A stretch of DNA of 64,000 nt, taken from positions 4,278,001-4,342,000 of the forward strand of contig NZ_JPUX01000001.1 of assembly GCF_000738675.1 (NCBI RefSeq). Reading direction: 5' to 3'. This DNA is from Serratia nematodiphila DZ0503SBS1. Its GTDB lineage: Bacteria > Pseudomonadota > Gammaproteobacteria > Enterobacterales > Enterobacteriaceae. Below the pieces are notes generated by a model. That model was not told the DNA's origin. It did no database searches and saw only the letters and a list, made by a program, of their open reading frames with translations. The position numbers were made by a program, and so were the translations under genes. Of this stretch, positions 40,727 to 53,821 are shown piece by piece. The first letter of the stretch is position 1; every line of letters begins with the position of its first letter.

Positions 40727-41878
40727 TCAGGCGGCGGCGAACGGCGTGTGATGGTGATCCGGCTTCTGCTTCTTCAGCAGCATCAGCAGGTAAACCAGCG
40801 CCACGGCGGCGATCATCACGAACAGCACGCGATCGGAGTAGTTTTGCATCAGCAGCGCCGTCATCGACGGGCCCAGCAGGCTGCCTATGGTGTAACTCAT
40901 CAGCAGCGCCTGGTTCATCGCCACCAGCTCGTGCGGCAGCGCCTTCTCGCAGGCCCAGGACATCGCCACCGGGTACAGGGTAAAGCCGGCGCAACCGAGG
41001 ATGAACAGCGAAGGCGCCATGGCGTAGTTGCCGAGCATCGCCACGCTGGCGAGGATCACTACGAACACCTGAATGCGCAGCACCAGCAGACGCCCGTAAC
41101 GATCGGCCAGGCGACCAACCGGCCATTGGCCGACGATGCCGGAGCTGACCAGCAGCGCCATCCAGTAGCCGACGTTGGCGTCGCTCATGCCTTGATGAGA
41201 GAGGTACAGCGGCATCAGGCCGTACAGCGAACCGAGCACGATGCCGGAGATGATGCAGCCGTTGATGCCGAGGCGCGCGCTGCGGCGCCTCAACATTGTC
41301 CACACCGCCGCCTGCTGCGGCTCGTCTTCATGGCGGTTGACCCGCGCGAACAGCATCGGCAGCATGGCGCTGATTACGATGGCGGTCACCCACGGCACCA
41401 CGTGCAGCAATTCGGTCGAGGTCATGCTCAACAGTAACTGGCCGGTCACCGTACCGAGGTAATAGACAATCATATAGGCCGCCAGCAGTTGGCCGCGGTT
41501 GCTGAGATTACCGCTGCGCAGCAGCGCGCTTTCCACAATCACCCAGATCCAGGCGCAACCGACGCCGGCGAAGAAGCGCCAGCCCAGCCAGCTCCAGAAA
41601 TCGATCGACAGCACCATGCCGGCGGTCGCGGCGGCGAACAACAAACAGGAGAGATGGTAGCTGCGGGTGAAGCCGACGCGCTGGATCAGTTTGCCCGCCA
41701 CCAACGTGCCCAACAGGTTGCCGCTGAAATAAGAGGAGCTGACCATTCCCACTTGCCAGGTCGACAGCTGAGCATGGGTTAACCAAAGAGGCACTAACGT
41801 ATTCAAAACGGCAATGGATACCGTGAGCAACAACAGGCCGCAGAGCAACAGGAGCACTGGGCGGGAGTAAGCGGACAT
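40727..41878 (-). CDS. ycaD: Major facilitator superfamily transporter YcaD
   Basis: Inner-membrane protein of 383 residues with twelve predicted helices, matching E. coli YcaD (382). MFS loop motifs are visible as [15 protein letters not shown] after helix 2 and [13 protein letters not shown] in the second half. The substrate is unknown. Monocistronic and convergent with pflA. Confidence 0.88.
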   Translation of the reverse strand: MSAYSRPVLLLLCGLLLLTVSIAVLNTLVPLWLTHAQLSTWQVGMVSSSYFSGNLLGTLVAGKLIQRVGFTRSYHLSCLLFAAATAGMVLSIDFWSWLGWRFFAGVGCAWIWVIVESALLRSGNLSNRGQLLAAYMIVYYLGTVTGQLLLSMTSTELLHVVPWVTAIVISAMLPMLFARVNRHEDEPQQAAVWTMLRRRSARLGINGCIISGIVLGSLYGLMPLYLSHQGMSDANVGYWMALLVSSGIVGQWPVGRLADRYGRLLVLRIQVFVVILASVAMLGNYAMAPSLFILGCAGFTLYPVAMSWACEKALPHELVAMNQALLMSYTIGSLLGPSMTALLMQNYSDRVLFVMIAAVALVYLLMLLKKQKPDHHHTPFAAA

Positions 41879-42041
41879 AGTGAAATTGTGACCGAACGCG
41901 CAATGAGAGTGCGCGCATCATGCCACTGGCGATAAAAAAGTCAATCGCCTCTTATCATTCCAGCGCACGATTTGTTTCCGCCCAAACGACCGAAAAAGCG
42001 TTATGCTCAGCGCAGAGCGGATTTGACGACGGAGAAGCAAG

Positions 42042-42407
42042 ATGAGTCAGGCAAATAATGCGGCGGTCGAGACCTTGCTGGCGGACATCGGCAGCACGCA
42101 CGGCGAGCTGCTGGAGATCGTACAACAGGTGCGCCGGGTCGCCGCGGCGAGCGGCAGCGGCGTCACCGAATCGGTCAAATACGGCGGCATCATGTTCTCG
42201 CATACTCAATTTTTCTGCGGCGTTTTCGCCTACCGCAATCACGTCACGGTGGAATTCGGCCAAGGGCACCGACTGGAAGATCGTTATCACCAGCTCGAGG
42301 GCAGCGGCCAGTATCGGCGGCACATCAAGCTTCACTCGCCCGACGAGGTTAAAAGCAAGCATCTGGCCGACTACATTAAACAGGCTTATACGCTGGCGAA
42401 AGGCTGA
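42042..42407 (+). CDS. DUF1801 family protein
   Basis: 121-residue soluble protein of the YdhG/DUF1801 fold. The family core is visible as ESVKYGGIMFSHTQFFCGVFAYRNHVTVEF, followed by the GSGQYRRHIKLHS segment. GGAGAAG precedes the ATG. The function is unknown, although relatives are sometimes linked to stress or iron. Not a gene I expect at this position in E. coli. It ends at a shared terminator with serS. Confidence 0.8.
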   Translation: MSQANNAAVETLLADIGSTHGELLEIVQQVRRVAAASGSGVTESVKYGGIMFSHTQFFCGVFAYRNHVTVEFGQGHRLEDRYHQLEGSGQYRRHIKLHSPDEVKSKHLADYIKQAYTLAKG

Positions 42408-42417
42408 ATTCTCGACA

Positions 42418-42447
42418 TAAAAAAAGCGCCCGCAGGCGCTTTTTTCT
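42418..42447. terminator. Bidirectional terminator between the DUF1801 gene and serS
   Basis: AAAAAAAGCGCC-CGCA-GGCGCTTTTTT; flanking A- and T-runs serve both strands. Confidence 0.9.
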
Positions 42448-42460
42448 AGTGATTGGCTGT

Positions 42461-43795
<1,335 letters not shown>

Positions 43796-43796
43796 C

Positions 43797-43821
43797 TATG
43801 CGGCTGATTTATAGCCGCATA
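43797..43821 (-). terminator. Hairpin between rarA and serS
   Basis: TATGCGGCT (43797-43805) and AGCCGCATA (43813-43821) form a perfect 9-bp stem. The minus strand continues GAACAACAACAC without a T-run, so read-through into serS seems possible. Confidence 0.5.
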
Positions 43822-43862
43822 AAAGAAGAGTGATACCCGCTAACCTTACCGCAACGGCCACG

Positions 43863-45209
43863 CTAGCGGTAGCGTTTTGTCGGGCTATTTTGATCCTGCT
43901 CAGCCAGCCATGCCAACTTTTCGCCGATTTTCCCTTCCAGCCCGCGCGAGGTCGGTTGGTAGTAGCGCGTATGGGCCATTTCGGGCGGGAAGTAGTTCTC
44001 ACCGGCGGCGTAGGCGTTGGGTTCGTCGTGGGCGTAACGGTACTCCGCCCCCAGCCCCATTTCCTTCATCAGCTTGGTCGGCGCGTTGCGCAAATGCTCC
44101 GGCACGTCATAATCGGCCTGCTCTTTGGCGTCACGCATGGCGGCCTTGAACGCGGTGTAAACCGCGTTGCTCTTCGGCGCGCAGGCCAGGTAAACAATCG
44201 CCTGCGCGATGGCGCGCTCGCCCTCCGCCGGCCCCACGCGGGTGAAGCAATCCCAGGCGGCGATCGCCACCTGCATGCCGCGCGGATCGGCGTTGCCCAC
44301 GTCTTCAGAGGCGATCGCCAACAGACGGCGCGCCACATAGAGCGGATCGCCGCCGGCGGTAATGATGCGCGCATACCAATACAGCGCGGCGTCCGGCGCC
44401 GAACCGCGCACCGATTTATGCAGCGCGGAAATCAGGTCGTAATAACGGTCGCCCTTGTTGTCGAAGCGCGCGCTGCGCTCGCCCGACACCTCTTTCAGCA
44501 GCTGCGGCGTCAGCACCCGCACGCCTTTGGCGTCGATCTCCGCCATGTCCGCCATCATTTCCAGGCTGTTCAACGCCCGGCGCGCATCGCCGCCCACCAA
44601 CTCCGACAGCAGGCGGCGCGTTTCCGCCGGCAGCTCGACGTTCTGATCGCCAAAGCCGCGCGCCTTGTCGCTCATCGCCTGATCCAGCACCTGGCCGATA
44701 TCTTCGGCGGTCAGCGCCTTAAGCAGATACACGCGGGCGCGGGACAGCAGCGCCGAGTTCAGTTCGAACGACGGGTTTTCGGTGGTGGCGCCGATAAAGG
44801 TGATGGTGCCGTCTTCGATATGCGGCAGGAAAGCGTCCTGCTGACTTTTGTTGAAGCGGTGCACTTCGTCGACGAACAGGATGGTGCGGCGGCCGGCGTC
44901 GCGGTTTTGCCGCGCCCGTTCGATCGCCTCGCGGATCTCCTTGATGCCGGAGGTCACGGCGGAGATCCGTTCGACATCCGCCTGGCCATAACGGCCGATC
45001 AGCTCTGCCAACGTCGTCTTCCCGGTGCCCGGCGGCCCCCATAAAATCATCGAGTGCAGTTGCCCGGCCTCAATGGCGCGCGGCAGCGGCTTGCCGGCGG
45101 CCAGCAGGTGTTGCTGGCCGATATACTGCGCCAGCGTGGTCGGCCGCATGCGCGCGGCCAACGGCTGGAACTCGTTCTGGGAAAAATCGAGCGACAGATT
45201 ATTACTCAC
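43863..45209 (-). CDS. rarA: Replication-associated recombination protein RarA (MgsA)
   Basis: AAA+ ATPase related to clamp loaders that acts at stalled replication forks. 448 residues. Walker [11 protein letters not shown] at 57-66, Walker [11 protein letters not shown], sensor 1 [14 protein letters not shown], arginine finger region [10 protein letters not shown] choose the GTG at 45207-45209 (MSNNLSLDF), which has GAGGT upstream and matches E. coli; another GTG two codons earlier is in frame. It begins eight bases after lolA, so the two are probably cotranscribed. Confidence 0.95.
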   Translation of the reverse strand: MSNNLSLDFSQNEFQPLAARMRPTTLAQYIGQQHLLAAGKPLPRAIEAGQLHSMILWGPPGTGKTTLAELIGRYGQADVERISAVTSGIKEIREAIERARQNRDAGRRTILFVDEVHRFNKSQQDAFLPHIEDGTITFIGATTENPSFELNSALLSRARVYLLKALTAEDIGQVLDQAMSDKARGFGDQNVELPAETRRLLSELVGGDARRALNSLEMMADMAEIDAKGVRVLTPQLLKEVSGERSARFDNKGDRYYDLISALHKSVRGSAPDAALYWYARIITAGGDPLYVARRLLAIASEDVGNADPRGMQVAIAAWDCFTRVGPAEGERAIAQAIVYLACAPKSNAVYTAFKAAMRDAKEQADYDVPEHLRNAPTKLMKEMGLGAEYRYAHDEPNAYAAGENYFPPEMAHTRYYQPTSRGLEGKIGEKLAWLAEQDQNSPTKRYR

Positions 45210-45216
45210 TTGCACC

Positions 45217-45828
45217 TCACTGGCGCTGGTCGTCCAGCGTCACCCCCTTCGGCGGGGTAAATTTGAATTTGGCCGGATCGGCGGCAACGTTCTGCTGGCT
45301 TTTCAGCGTATAAGCACTACGCTGGCCATCCTGCTCCACCGCGGCGAAGCTGCGAATGGTGCCGCTGTTGGTCACGCTGATGGCGAATTGCTTCAGGTTG
45401 CCGCTGGCGGATTTTGGCGTTAATTCGAAATCATCGCCCTTTTGCTTCACGTTGTACTGTTTCCAGTCGCTGGCATTATTGCGGGTGATCAGCATAAACG
45501 GCGTATTGCCGGTGGCGTTCTTCAACCAGGTCGCCGTCACCTGCTCGACGAACGGGTTGTAAAACCACAGGGTTTGGCCATCGGAGACCAGCACGCTCTC
45601 ATCGGGTGAGGTCATGTGCCAGTTGAACAGGTTCGGCCGCTTCACCCACAGCTCGCCTTCACCCTGTTGCACCGCGGCACCTTCGGCGCTGGTCACGGTT
45701 TGCGAGAAGCTGGCGTGGAAACTGTTCACCTTCGCCAGGCGACTTTGCAGATCCTGTGCGGCATCGGCCAGCACGGAGGTAGAAGCGAATCCCGAGAGCA
45801 GACAGCAGGCAACTAACAGTTTTTTCAT
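45217..45828 (-). CDS. lolA: Outer-membrane lipoprotein carrier LolA
   Basis: Periplasmic chaperone that takes lipoproteins from LolCDE to LolB. 203-residue precursor with a signal peptide ending SVLA at residue 21. [31 protein letters not shown] and [12 protein letters not shown] are family stretches; the arginine in KRPNLF corresponds to the conserved latch residue. Between ftsK and rarA, as in E. coli. Confidence 0.96.
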   Translation of the reverse strand: MKKLLVACCLLSGFASTSVLADAAQDLQSRLAKVNSFHASFSQTVTSAEGAAVQQGEGELWVKRPNLFNWHMTSPDESVLVSDGQTLWFYNPFVEQVTATWLKNATGNTPFMLITRNNASDWKQYNVKQKGDDFELTPKSASGNLKQFAISVTNSGTIRSFAAVEQDGQRSAYTLKSQQNVAADPAKFKFTPPKGVTLDDQRQ

Positions 45829-45972
45829 TATTCCAGATACCTTATGAAATGCGTTAACCGCAGGGCGACGCCGTGCGGGTCAATCAACCCTTTACTCCCG
45901 TTACTTTACCTGAAGCCGGCGATCGGCCGGTAGGCCAATGTTCCGAGAAGAAACGGGTTTACGCTTCTTTGC

Positions 45973-45998
45973 ACAAGGGCCGCTTAAGCGGCCCTTTC
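45973..45998 (-). terminator. Palindromic terminator after ftsK
   Basis: AAGGGCCGCTT and AAGCGGCCCTT form an uninterrupted 22-bp palindrome at 45975-45996. The T-run (TTTCTT) is on the plus side; on the minus strand only TTGTGC follows, so ftsK termination may be leaky. Confidence 0.6.
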
Positions 45999-46026
45999 TT
46001 ATTGAATTGCAATGGCTAAACGACCA

Positions 46027-49000
46027 TCAATCGTGCCGCGGCGGCGCCAGCACCTCGCGGTTGCCGTTATGCCCCTGCTCACTGACGATACCCTGCGCCT
46101 CCATCTGTTCGATGATGCGCGCCGCGCGGTTGTAGCCGATACGGAACTGGCGCTGTACGCCGGAGATGGAGGCGCGGCGTTTATCCACCACGAAATCCAC
46201 CGCCTGGTCAAACAGCGGATCCAGCTCTTCGTCACCGTCCATGCCGCCGCCGGCACCGCCCTCGCCGTCTTCACCGCCGCTGAGAATGCCCTCTTTATAT
46301 TGGGGCCGCTCGCGCGCTTTCCAATCCTTGACCACCGCATGCACTTCCTGATCGCGCACGAATGCGCCATGTACGCGCACCGGGATTGAGGAGTTCGGCG
46401 CCAGATAAAGCATGTCCCCCATGCCCAGCAAGGACTCGGCGCCCCCCTGATCGAGGATGGTGCGAGAGTCGATCTTGCTCGACACGGTAAAGGCGATACG
46501 CGTCGGGATGTTGGCCTTGATAAGACCCGTGATCACATCCACCGACGGACGCTGGGTCGCCAGCACCAGGTGGATACCCGCCGCACGCGCTTTCTGCGCC
46601 AGGCGAGCGATCAACTCTTCGACCTTCTTGCCCACCGTCATGATCAGATCGGCGAATTCGTCGACCATCACCACGATGTACGGCTCTTTCTCCAGCACCG
46701 GCGGCGTGATGTCCATGCTGTCGGTCGGCTTCCAGAATGGATCCGGGATCGGACGCCCCATCGCTTCGGCCTGATCGACGCGCTCGTTGTAGCCAGCCAG
46801 GTTACGCACGCCCAGGGCAGACATCAGCTTGTAGCGGCGTTCCATTTCACCCACGCACCAGCGCAGCGCGTTGGCGGCGTCTTTCATGTCGGTGACCACG
46901 TCGGTCAACAGGTGTGGAATGCCTTCGTAAACCGACAGTTCCAGCATTTTCGGGTCGATCATGATAAAGCGCACTTCTTTCGGCGTGGCCTTATACAAGA
47001 TGCTCAGGATCATGGCGTTGACCCCGACCGACTTACCGGAACCAGTGGTACCGGCGACCAGCAAGTGCGGCATTTTGCCCAGATCGGCCACGACCGGTTC
47101 GCCGGAGATGTCTTTACCCAATACGATGGACAGCGGCGACGGATTGTCACGGAAAGCCGGGCAATCCAGCACTTCACGCAGATACACCGTTTGCCGTTTG
47201 GCGTTCGGCAGCTCCAGACCGACATAAGGCTTGCCGGGGATCACTTCCACCACGCGCACCGCCGAAGTCGACAGCGAGCGCGCCAGATCGCGCGACAGGT
47301 TGGAAATGCGCGCCGCTTTAACGCCCGGCGCCAGATCCAGCTCGAAGCGGGTGATGACCGGCCCCGGCAGGATGTCCACCACGTCGGCTTTCACGCGGTA
47401 ATCGGCCAGGCTGGCCTCCACCAGGCGCGCCTTCTGTTCCAGCGCGAAGGAATCGACCGGCTCCACCTCTTTCGGCGCTTCGGTCAACAGATCCAGCGTC
47501 GGCAGCGGCGTGGTCGGCTTCTGCAGCGGCTGATCGTTGCGCATCAGGAACGGGTGAATCAGGCTGTCCATCGCAGGATGTTGCTCTGCCTGAGCTTGCT
47601 GAGGCTGCTGCTGCGCCGGTTGCTGCGGCTGCTGATATTGCTGCTGCGACGGCTGTTGATACTGCTGTTGCTGCGGCTGCTGATATTGCTGCTGCGACGG
47701 CTGTTGATGCTGCTGTTGCTGCGGCTGTTGGTATTGTTGAGGCGGCTGATGCGATTGCTGAGGTTGAGCCGCAGGTGCCACAGGCTCAAACTGACCGAAT
47801 GGCACATCGTCCTCTTGCTCGCTTTGCTGTTCAATGCGCTCTTCAAGCTGCGGGGACAGCGTGAACATCGGCTCGCTCGGGCCATCGTCCACCAGATCCG
47901 CCATCGGCGAGAAGCTGAAAGCATTGCGGGTATCGATCGGGCTGGCGGCCGGCACCTGCGGAGCAGATGCTTGCTGGCCGTAGCGCGCCTGCTGCTGCTC
48001 GGCAAACGCCTGGCGCAGCGCGGCCTCTTGCTGCGCCTCTTCGTCGTCCTGTTGATAGCCTTCGCCGTAGCGTTGGTGCTGCTGCTCGGCAAACGCCTTG
48101 CTCAGCTCGGCTTCCTGCAATGCGCTCTCGTCATCTTGTTGCTCAGACGCGTAGCTTTCGCCATAGCGCTGGCTTTGCTGCTCGGCAAACGCCTGACGCA
48201 GCGCGGCTTCCTGTAGCGCCTCTTCTTCCTGCGGGTTCACCGCCGCCGGCTGCTGAGGCTCTACCTCTGTCTGGCGCTGCTCCTGTTCGGCCGCACGCTG
48301 CGAAGGCAGCTTGATGCCGTAGGAAGCCAGTTCGCGACGGGTCGGGATGCGCACCGGATTCGGCCGCGGCAGTTCAGGGCCGATGCCCTGCTTAACCTGC
48401 GGATTGCCGTCGCTGGTCGCCGTAAAGGCCGGCATAAAGGTCGCCGCCGCGGCACCTGCAGCAGCAGCGGCTGCCGCCGTATCCGGCTGCGGTTTGGCGC
48501 CGGTGGCGCTGAAACCGCTCGAACTGCCGATGTCGACGCTGTCACGCTGTGCGGCGGTAAAATCAAAGGGAGAACGCGCCGGCGGCTGCGGTGCGGCCGG
48601 CTCTTGCCAGTTGCCGAGGCGCGGCTCATCGTCATCCTGATAAGGATCGACAGGACGCGTCGCCTTAGGCGCAGGCGTTTCTTCCGGGATCTCGAAGGAA
48701 TACAGCGGCGGCGTAGCGTCTTGCGCCGGGGCGCTCACCGGGTGCTGATTGACCGAGGTCGGCGCGGCCGGCGCCACCGTTACCGACGGCGCCTGTGTGG
48801 CGATCGGCGCTGCAACGGGCTCGTGGATCTCAGCCTTCACCGCCGGTGCAGGCGAAGCCACCGGCGCGATGGATGCGGCTTCTGCTTCAAGCTCGCCATC
48901 GTCGGCGCGCAGGCCGCTGAGCAACGGATCGGCGGCGTCTTCTGCCGCCGCTTTGGCGCTTTCGGTGACCGAAGGCGCGGAGAACAGCACGTCGTCATCG

Positions 49001-49731
49001 GCGGCCGCGGCTCCGGCGGCGGTCGCGGCAACCGCTGCGGCGGCACCCTTCTCTGCCTGCTCAGGCTCGTCGTCGACGTAACGCTCGTCATCCTCAAAAT
49101 AGCGCTCTTCGCGACGTGAGCGATTGGTCATCACCGTCGCGACGCCCAGCACCGCCCCGCCGATCTTCTCGGCGATCACCAGCCAAGACCAGCCGGTAAA
49201 CAGCGTCAACCCCGCCGCCCATACGCACAGCAGCGCCAGCGTAGCGCCGATGCCGTTGAACCACGGCAACATGGCGTTGCTCAGCAGGCTGCCGATCACG
49301 CCGCCGGAAGCGAAGTAATAGAGATCGTCGACGTTCAGCGCCGCCAGCCCGCAGGAGGTGAGCACTAACGCCAGGGTGCCGATCAGGCGCAGGGAAAGCG
49401 CGAAATAGTCGATGTAGTCTCTGTTGCTGCGTTGGCGATAAGCCGCCCAGCACAGGACCAGCATGATCGGCGGTATCGCGTAGGCGAGCACCCCGAAGGT
49501 GAAGAACAGCGTATCGGCCAACCAGGCCCCGACACCGCCGCCCAGATTGTGAATCGGCTCATGCCACGCGGTCTGCGACCAGCTTGGGTCAGACGGATTG
49601 AAACTGACCAACGCAGCCATGAGGTAAACGGCAAAAATCGCTACCACGATAAGCACAGCTTCCAGCAAACGCCGGCCACTGCTGAGTCTTTTCAGGGTAA
49701 CTTCTTTATCTTCTGTATATTCCTGGCTCAA
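46027..49731 (-). CDS. ftsK: DNA translocase FtsK
   Basis: Divisome protein and hexameric DNA pump that brings dif sites together and activates XerCD. 1234 residues (E. coli 1329). Four or five N-terminal membrane helices (to about residue 200) are followed by a Pro/Gln/Ala-rich linker of about 500 residues with two repeat types. The motor has Walker [13 protein letters not shown] (about residue 895) and Walker [13 protein letters not shown]. The C-terminal gamma winged helix (about the last 65 residues, [22 protein letters not shown] region) reads KOPS and contacts XerD. A LexA box overlaps its promoter. It lies downstream of lrp, as in E. coli. Confidence 0.97.
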   Translation of the reverse strand: MSQEYTEDKEVTLKRLSSGRRLLEAVLIVVAIFAVYLMAALVSFNPSDPSWSQTAWHEPIHNLGGGVGAWLADTLFFTFGVLAYAIPPIMLVLCWAAYRQRSNRDYIDYFALSLRLIGTLALVLTSCGLAALNVDDLYYFASGGVIGSLLSNAMLPWFNGIGATLALLCVWAAGLTLFTGWSWLVIAEKIGGAVLGVATVMTNRSRREERYFEDDERYVDDEPEQAEKGAAAAVAATAAGAAAADDDVLFSAPSVTESAKAAAEDAADPLLSGLRADDGELEAEAASIAPVASPAPAVKAEIHEPVAAPIATQAPSVTVAPAAPTSVNQHPVSAPAQDATPPLYSFEIPEETPAPKATRPVDPYQDDDEPRLGNWQEPAAPQPPARSPFDFTAAQRDSVDIGSSSGFSATGAKPQPDTAAAAAAAGAAAATFMPAFTATSDGNPQVKQGIGPELPRPNPVRIPTRRELASYGIKLPSQRAAEQEQRQTEVEPQQPAAVNPQEEEALQEAALRQAFAEQQSQRYGESYASEQQDDESALQEAELSKAFAEQQHQRYGEGYQQDDEEAQQEAALRQAFAEQQQARYGQQASAPQVPAASPIDTRNAFSFSPMADLVDDGPSEPMFTLSPQLEERIEQQSEQEDDVPFGQFEPVAPAAQPQQSHQPPQQYQQPQQQQHQQPSQQQYQQPQQQQYQQPSQQQYQQPQQPAQQQPQQAQAEQHPAMDSLIHPFLMRNDQPLQKPTTPLPTLDLLTEAPKEVEPVDSFALEQKARLVEASLADYRVKADVVDILPGPVITRFELDLAPGVKAARISNLSRDLARSLSTSAVRVVEVIPGKPYVGLELPNAKRQTVYLREVLDCPAFRDNPSPLSIVLGKDISGEPVVADLGKMPHLLVAGTTGSGKSVGVNAMILSILYKATPKEVRFIMIDPKMLELSVYEGIPHLLTDVVTDMKDAANALRWCVGEMERRYKLMSALGVRNLAGYNERVDQAEAMGRPIPDPFWKPTDSMDITPPVLEKEPYIVVMVDEFADLIMTVGKKVEELIARLAQKARAAGIHLVLATQRPSVDVITGLIKANIPTRIAFTVSSKIDSRTILDQGGAESLLGMGDMLYLAPNSSIPVRVHGAFVRDQEVHAVVKDWKARERPQYKEGILSGGEDGEGGAGGGMDGDEELDPLFDQAVDFVVDKRRASISGVQRQFRIGYNRAARIIEQMEAQGIVSEQGHNGNREVLAPPRHD
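47630..47725 (-). repeat. 48-bp tandem duplication in the ftsK linker
   Basis: Two adjacent 48-base units (47630-47677 and 47678-47725) differ at one base. They encode 16 residues of the Gln/Pro-rich linker each ([13 protein letters not shown]). Further diverged copies flank them, so unit number probably varies among strains. Confidence 0.85.
47975..48235 (-). repeat. Three degenerate ~29-residue repeats in the FtsK linker
   Basis: Three consecutive segments share the pattern [20 protein letters not shown], separated by acidic QQDDE linkers. They are predicted helical and differ in kind from the neighbouring Gln/Pro repeats. Confidence 0.75.
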
Positions 49732-49797
49732 GAAAGGCTCTCCAGGTTCCTGTTAGCTGACATAGCAACAGCGCCGAGAAACTGCCCCGGCGCCGAA

Positions 49798-49826
49798 ACT
49801 GTATGAATAAACAGGAGTGTAACCAA
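49798..49826 (-). promoter_or_regulatory. ftsK promoter with LexA (SOS) box
   Basis: CTGT-ATGAATAA-ACAG at 49799-49814 matches the LexA consensus CTGT-N8-ACAG. On the minus strand TTGGTT (49821-49826) and TACAGT (49798-49803) are exactly 17 bases apart, so the LexA box covers the spacer and the -10. E. coli ftsK also has an SOS promoter (dinH). Confidence 0.78.
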
Positions 49827-49851
49827 TTTAATCAGGTTTTGCACCTGCACC

Positions 49852-50346
49852 TTACCGTGTTTTGATAACCAGACGGTTACTCTGTTTCACTTCTTCCATC
49901 ACTACGTAGGTACGGGTGTCGTTAACCCCCGGCAAACGCAGCAAGGTTTCGCCCAGCAATTTGCGGTAAGCCGACATGTCCGGTACGCGGGTTTTCAACA
50001 GGTAGTCGAAATCGCCGGAAACCAGATGACACTCCTGAATCTCTTCAAGCTTCTGCACTGCCGAGTTGAATTGCTCAAACACATCCGGCGCGCCGCGGTT
50101 CAGCGTGATCTCCACGAAAACCAGCAGGGACGCATCCAGATAATGCGGGTTAAGCAATGCGGTATAGCCATGAATGAAACCCTGGCGCTCGAGACGGCGC
50201 ACGCGTTCCAAACATGGTGTCGGGGATAACCCCACGCGCTTCGAAAGCTCGACGTTCGAAATACGCCCATCCTTCTGCAGCTCATTCAGGATGTTGCGGT
50301 CGATACGGTCAAGATCTTTACCCGGGCGTTTCTTGTTGTCTGCCAT
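49852..50346 (-). CDS. lrp: Leucine-responsive regulatory protein Lrp
   Basis: Global regulator of amino-acid metabolism, pili and transport; octamers or hexadecamers that respond to leucine. 164 residues, essentially the E. coli sequence. The helix-turn-helix is around residues 30-52 (RISNVELSKRVGLSPTPCLERVRRL) and the RAM effector domain follows. The start MADNKKRPGKD is clear; 13 in-frame codons upstream are not conserved. A long leader precedes it. Confidence 0.98.
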   Translation of the reverse strand: MADNKKRPGKDLDRIDRNILNELQKDGRISNVELSKRVGLSPTPCLERVRRLERQGFIHGYTALLNPHYLDASLLVFVEITLNRGAPDVFEQFNSAVQKLEEIQECHLVSGDFDYLLKTRVPDMSAYRKLLGETLLRLPGVNDTRTYVVMEEVKQSNRLVIKTR

Positions 50347-51972
<1,626 letters not shown>

Positions 51973-51988
51973 GACTTTCTCGTCATCA

Positions 51989-52019
51989 GCAAAAAGCGGC
52001 TCTCGGGCCGCTTTTTTTG
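51989..52019 (+). terminator. Rho-independent terminator after trxB
   Basis: AAAAAGCGGC-TCTCGG-GCCGCTTTTTTTG, 18 bases past the stop. Confidence 0.92.
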
Positions 52020-52047
52020 TCTTCGCTCCTCAAGAGGATGCACGCCG

Positions 52048-52935
52048 ATGCATAATCTTCTTCACTGGCGCCTGCTGGTTGCCGTCGCCGACAGCGGCAC
52101 CATCACTCAGGCTGCCGCGCTCTGCGGTATGACGCAGTCTGCCGCCAGCCAGGCCATCGCTCAACTGGAGACAATGCTGAGCACCCGGCTTTTGGTTCGC
52201 CAACCGCACAATGTCGTCTTGACCCAAAGCGGCCTACAGATCGTCGCCCATGCCCGCAGGATGTTGGAAGCACTGCGAGCCATTCAGCAGTGCGCGCAAC
52301 AAGCCGGCAACGCGCACGCGGGCAAAATACGCCTGGCCAGTTTCCCGTCGGCATTCAGCAAGCTGTTGCCGCCGCTGCTGCGCAAATTTCGCCGTCTGTA
52401 CCCCAACATTGAGTTGATTACGCTCGAGGGCACCGACCACGAAGTGGAGAGCTGGTTAACATCGGCAACGGCAGACATCGGCGTGGTGCTCAATCCGGCG
52501 CCGGAGCGGCTGTGCTTCCCTTTGGGAGAGGATGCCTGGCTGGCGGTCGTACCCAGCGCGCACTCGCTGGCGCGAGCGCGGCGGCCGGTGGCGCTGGATG
52601 CCCTGTTCCGGCTGCCTTTTATCCTGGCGACCGGCGGGTGTGATGTGAATGCGCAACGATTGGCGCAGCAGTCAGGTTTGGCGCTGGCCGATATCCGTGC
52701 CACCGTCAGCGATTGGCAAACGGCGTTGACGCTGGTCAGGGAGGGCACGGGCGTTGCGCTGATGCCCGCGTCCGTGATCCCGCCCGACGCGCTCGGGGTT
52801 TGCGCTCTGCCGCTCGTTGCGCCGATTTATCGCCGTTTCGGCCTCGCGTGCTCATCCGATGCGGCGGCCCAGCCCCCCGTCCAAACCCTGCTGAGTTACC
52901 TGCGAGAACAGGAGCAAGCTCTGGCCAGTCGCTGA
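52048..52935 (+). CDS. LysR-family transcriptional regulator
   Basis: 295 residues. The N-terminal winged helix-turn-helix is typical (LLVAVADSGTITQAAALCGM, then SAASQAIAQLE); the effector-binding domain starts near residue 93 (KIRLASFPSAFSKLLPPLL). The ligand is unknown. AGAGGA precedes the ATG. It is followed 93 bases later by a glutathione S-transferase gene on the same strand, an unusual arrangement for LysR regulators, which more often face their target divergently. Neither gene is expected between trxB and cydD. Confidence 0.88.
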   Translation: MHNLLHWRLLVAVADSGTITQAAALCGMTQSAASQAIAQLETMLSTRLLVRQPHNVVLTQSGLQIVAHARRMLEALRAIQQCAQQAGNAHAGKIRLASFPSAFSKLLPPLLRKFRRLYPNIELITLEGTDHEVESWLTSATADIGVVLNPAPERLCFPLGEDAWLAVVPSAHSLARARRPVALDALFRLPFILATGGCDVNAQRLAQQSGLALADIRATVSDWQTALTLVREGTGVALMPASVIPPDALGVCALPLVAPIYRRFGLACSSDAAAQPPVQTLLSYLREQEQALASR

Positions 52936-53028
52936 GCTAATAGCGGCTTTCTGAAATTTCCATTTTCCCGCCGGTGCCCGCGTCGGCATGCTGTGGCAAG
53001 CGTTCTCATTGACCCACAAGGAAATAGC

Positions 53029-53646
53029 ATGAAGCTGTATTTTGCTCCCGATGCCTGCTCGCTTGCCCCACATATCGTCCTGCGCGAATTAGCGCTCCCC
53101 TTCACCCTGATCAGGGTGAACAATCGCAGCAAGCGCTGCGCCGACGGTGAGGATTTCTATTGCATCAACCCCAAAGGTTACGTCGCCGCCCTACTGCTGG
53201 ACGACGGCAACGTGATCACCGAAGGCCCCGCCATCGTTCAATACCTCGCCGACCTGCGCCCAGAAAGCCAGCTGGCGCCGCCACCGACGGCCTTTGAGCG
53301 GGTACGGCTGCAGGAATGGCTTAATTTCATCACCAGCGAGATCCATGCCGGCGCCGCCCCTTTATTCAATGACGCCCTGCCCGACGGCGCCAAGGCGTTG
53401 CTGCGCGACAAGTTGAGGCGGCGATTGGGTTATCTCGCGCAAGTTTTGGCACAACAAACCTATCTGTTGGGAGCACATTTTAGCGTCGCTGACGTTTATC
53501 TGTTTACCGTGTTGCGCTGGATGGCGCGCTTCGAGATTTCGCTGAGCGAGTGGCCGCCGCTCCAGCATTATGTGGCGCGGATCGCGGAGCGAGCGTCGGT
53601 GCGCGCCGCTCTGGAGGCCGAGGCCGCGAGTGAGGAAGTCAAATAG
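53029..53646 (+). CDS. Glutathione S-transferase, beta-class-like
   Basis: 205-residue GST resembling E. coli GstA. The thioredoxin-fold half starts MKLYFAPDACSLAPH with the catalytic-type Cys10; NPKGYVAALLLDDGNVITEGPAIVQYLAD contains the cis-proline region and the glutathione-binding Glu/Gly segment. The helical half has the N-capping motif FSVADVYLFTVLRW. Glycine or glutamine normally found in KGQVPAL is replaced by KGYVAAL, so the conserved cis-Pro is lacking at that place, which may lower glutathione affinity. AAGGAAATAGC precedes the ATG. Likely cotranscribed with the LysR gene. Confidence 0.88.
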   Translation: MKLYFAPDACSLAPHIVLRELALPFTLIRVNNRSKRCADGEDFYCINPKGYVAALLLDDGNVITEGPAIVQYLADLRPESQLAPPPTAFERVRLQEWLNFITSEIHAGAAPLFNDALPDGAKALLRDKLRRRLGYLAQVLAQQTYLLGAHFSVADVYLFTVLRWMARFEISLSEWPPLQHYVARIAERASVRAALEAEAASEEVK

Positions 53647-53707
53647 TCGGTAACGCGTCTGTTATAGCCACATTTGGCCGCTTTATTATTTTCAGTCTGC
53701 CGGGTGA

Positions 53708-53727
53708 CGAGGTAACATGGGACCTCG
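53708..53727 (+). other. Hairpin between the GST gene and cydD
   Basis: CGAGGT and ACCTCG enclose an eight-base loop. GCTTGTTTG follows, a weak T-run, so partial termination after the GST gene is possible. Confidence 0.35.
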
Positions 53728-53821
53728 CTTGTTTGTCGCCGATTGCGCCAAACACTATTATTTAACAGTACGTTAACCCAGCCTGTAACAAACGGGCACC
53801 GGCGACGCAGACGCATATCTG

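Noticed and set aside
47600..47760. CRISPR-like repeats
   Set aside because: The repeats are contiguous, in frame and lie inside the ftsK coding linker; no spacers.
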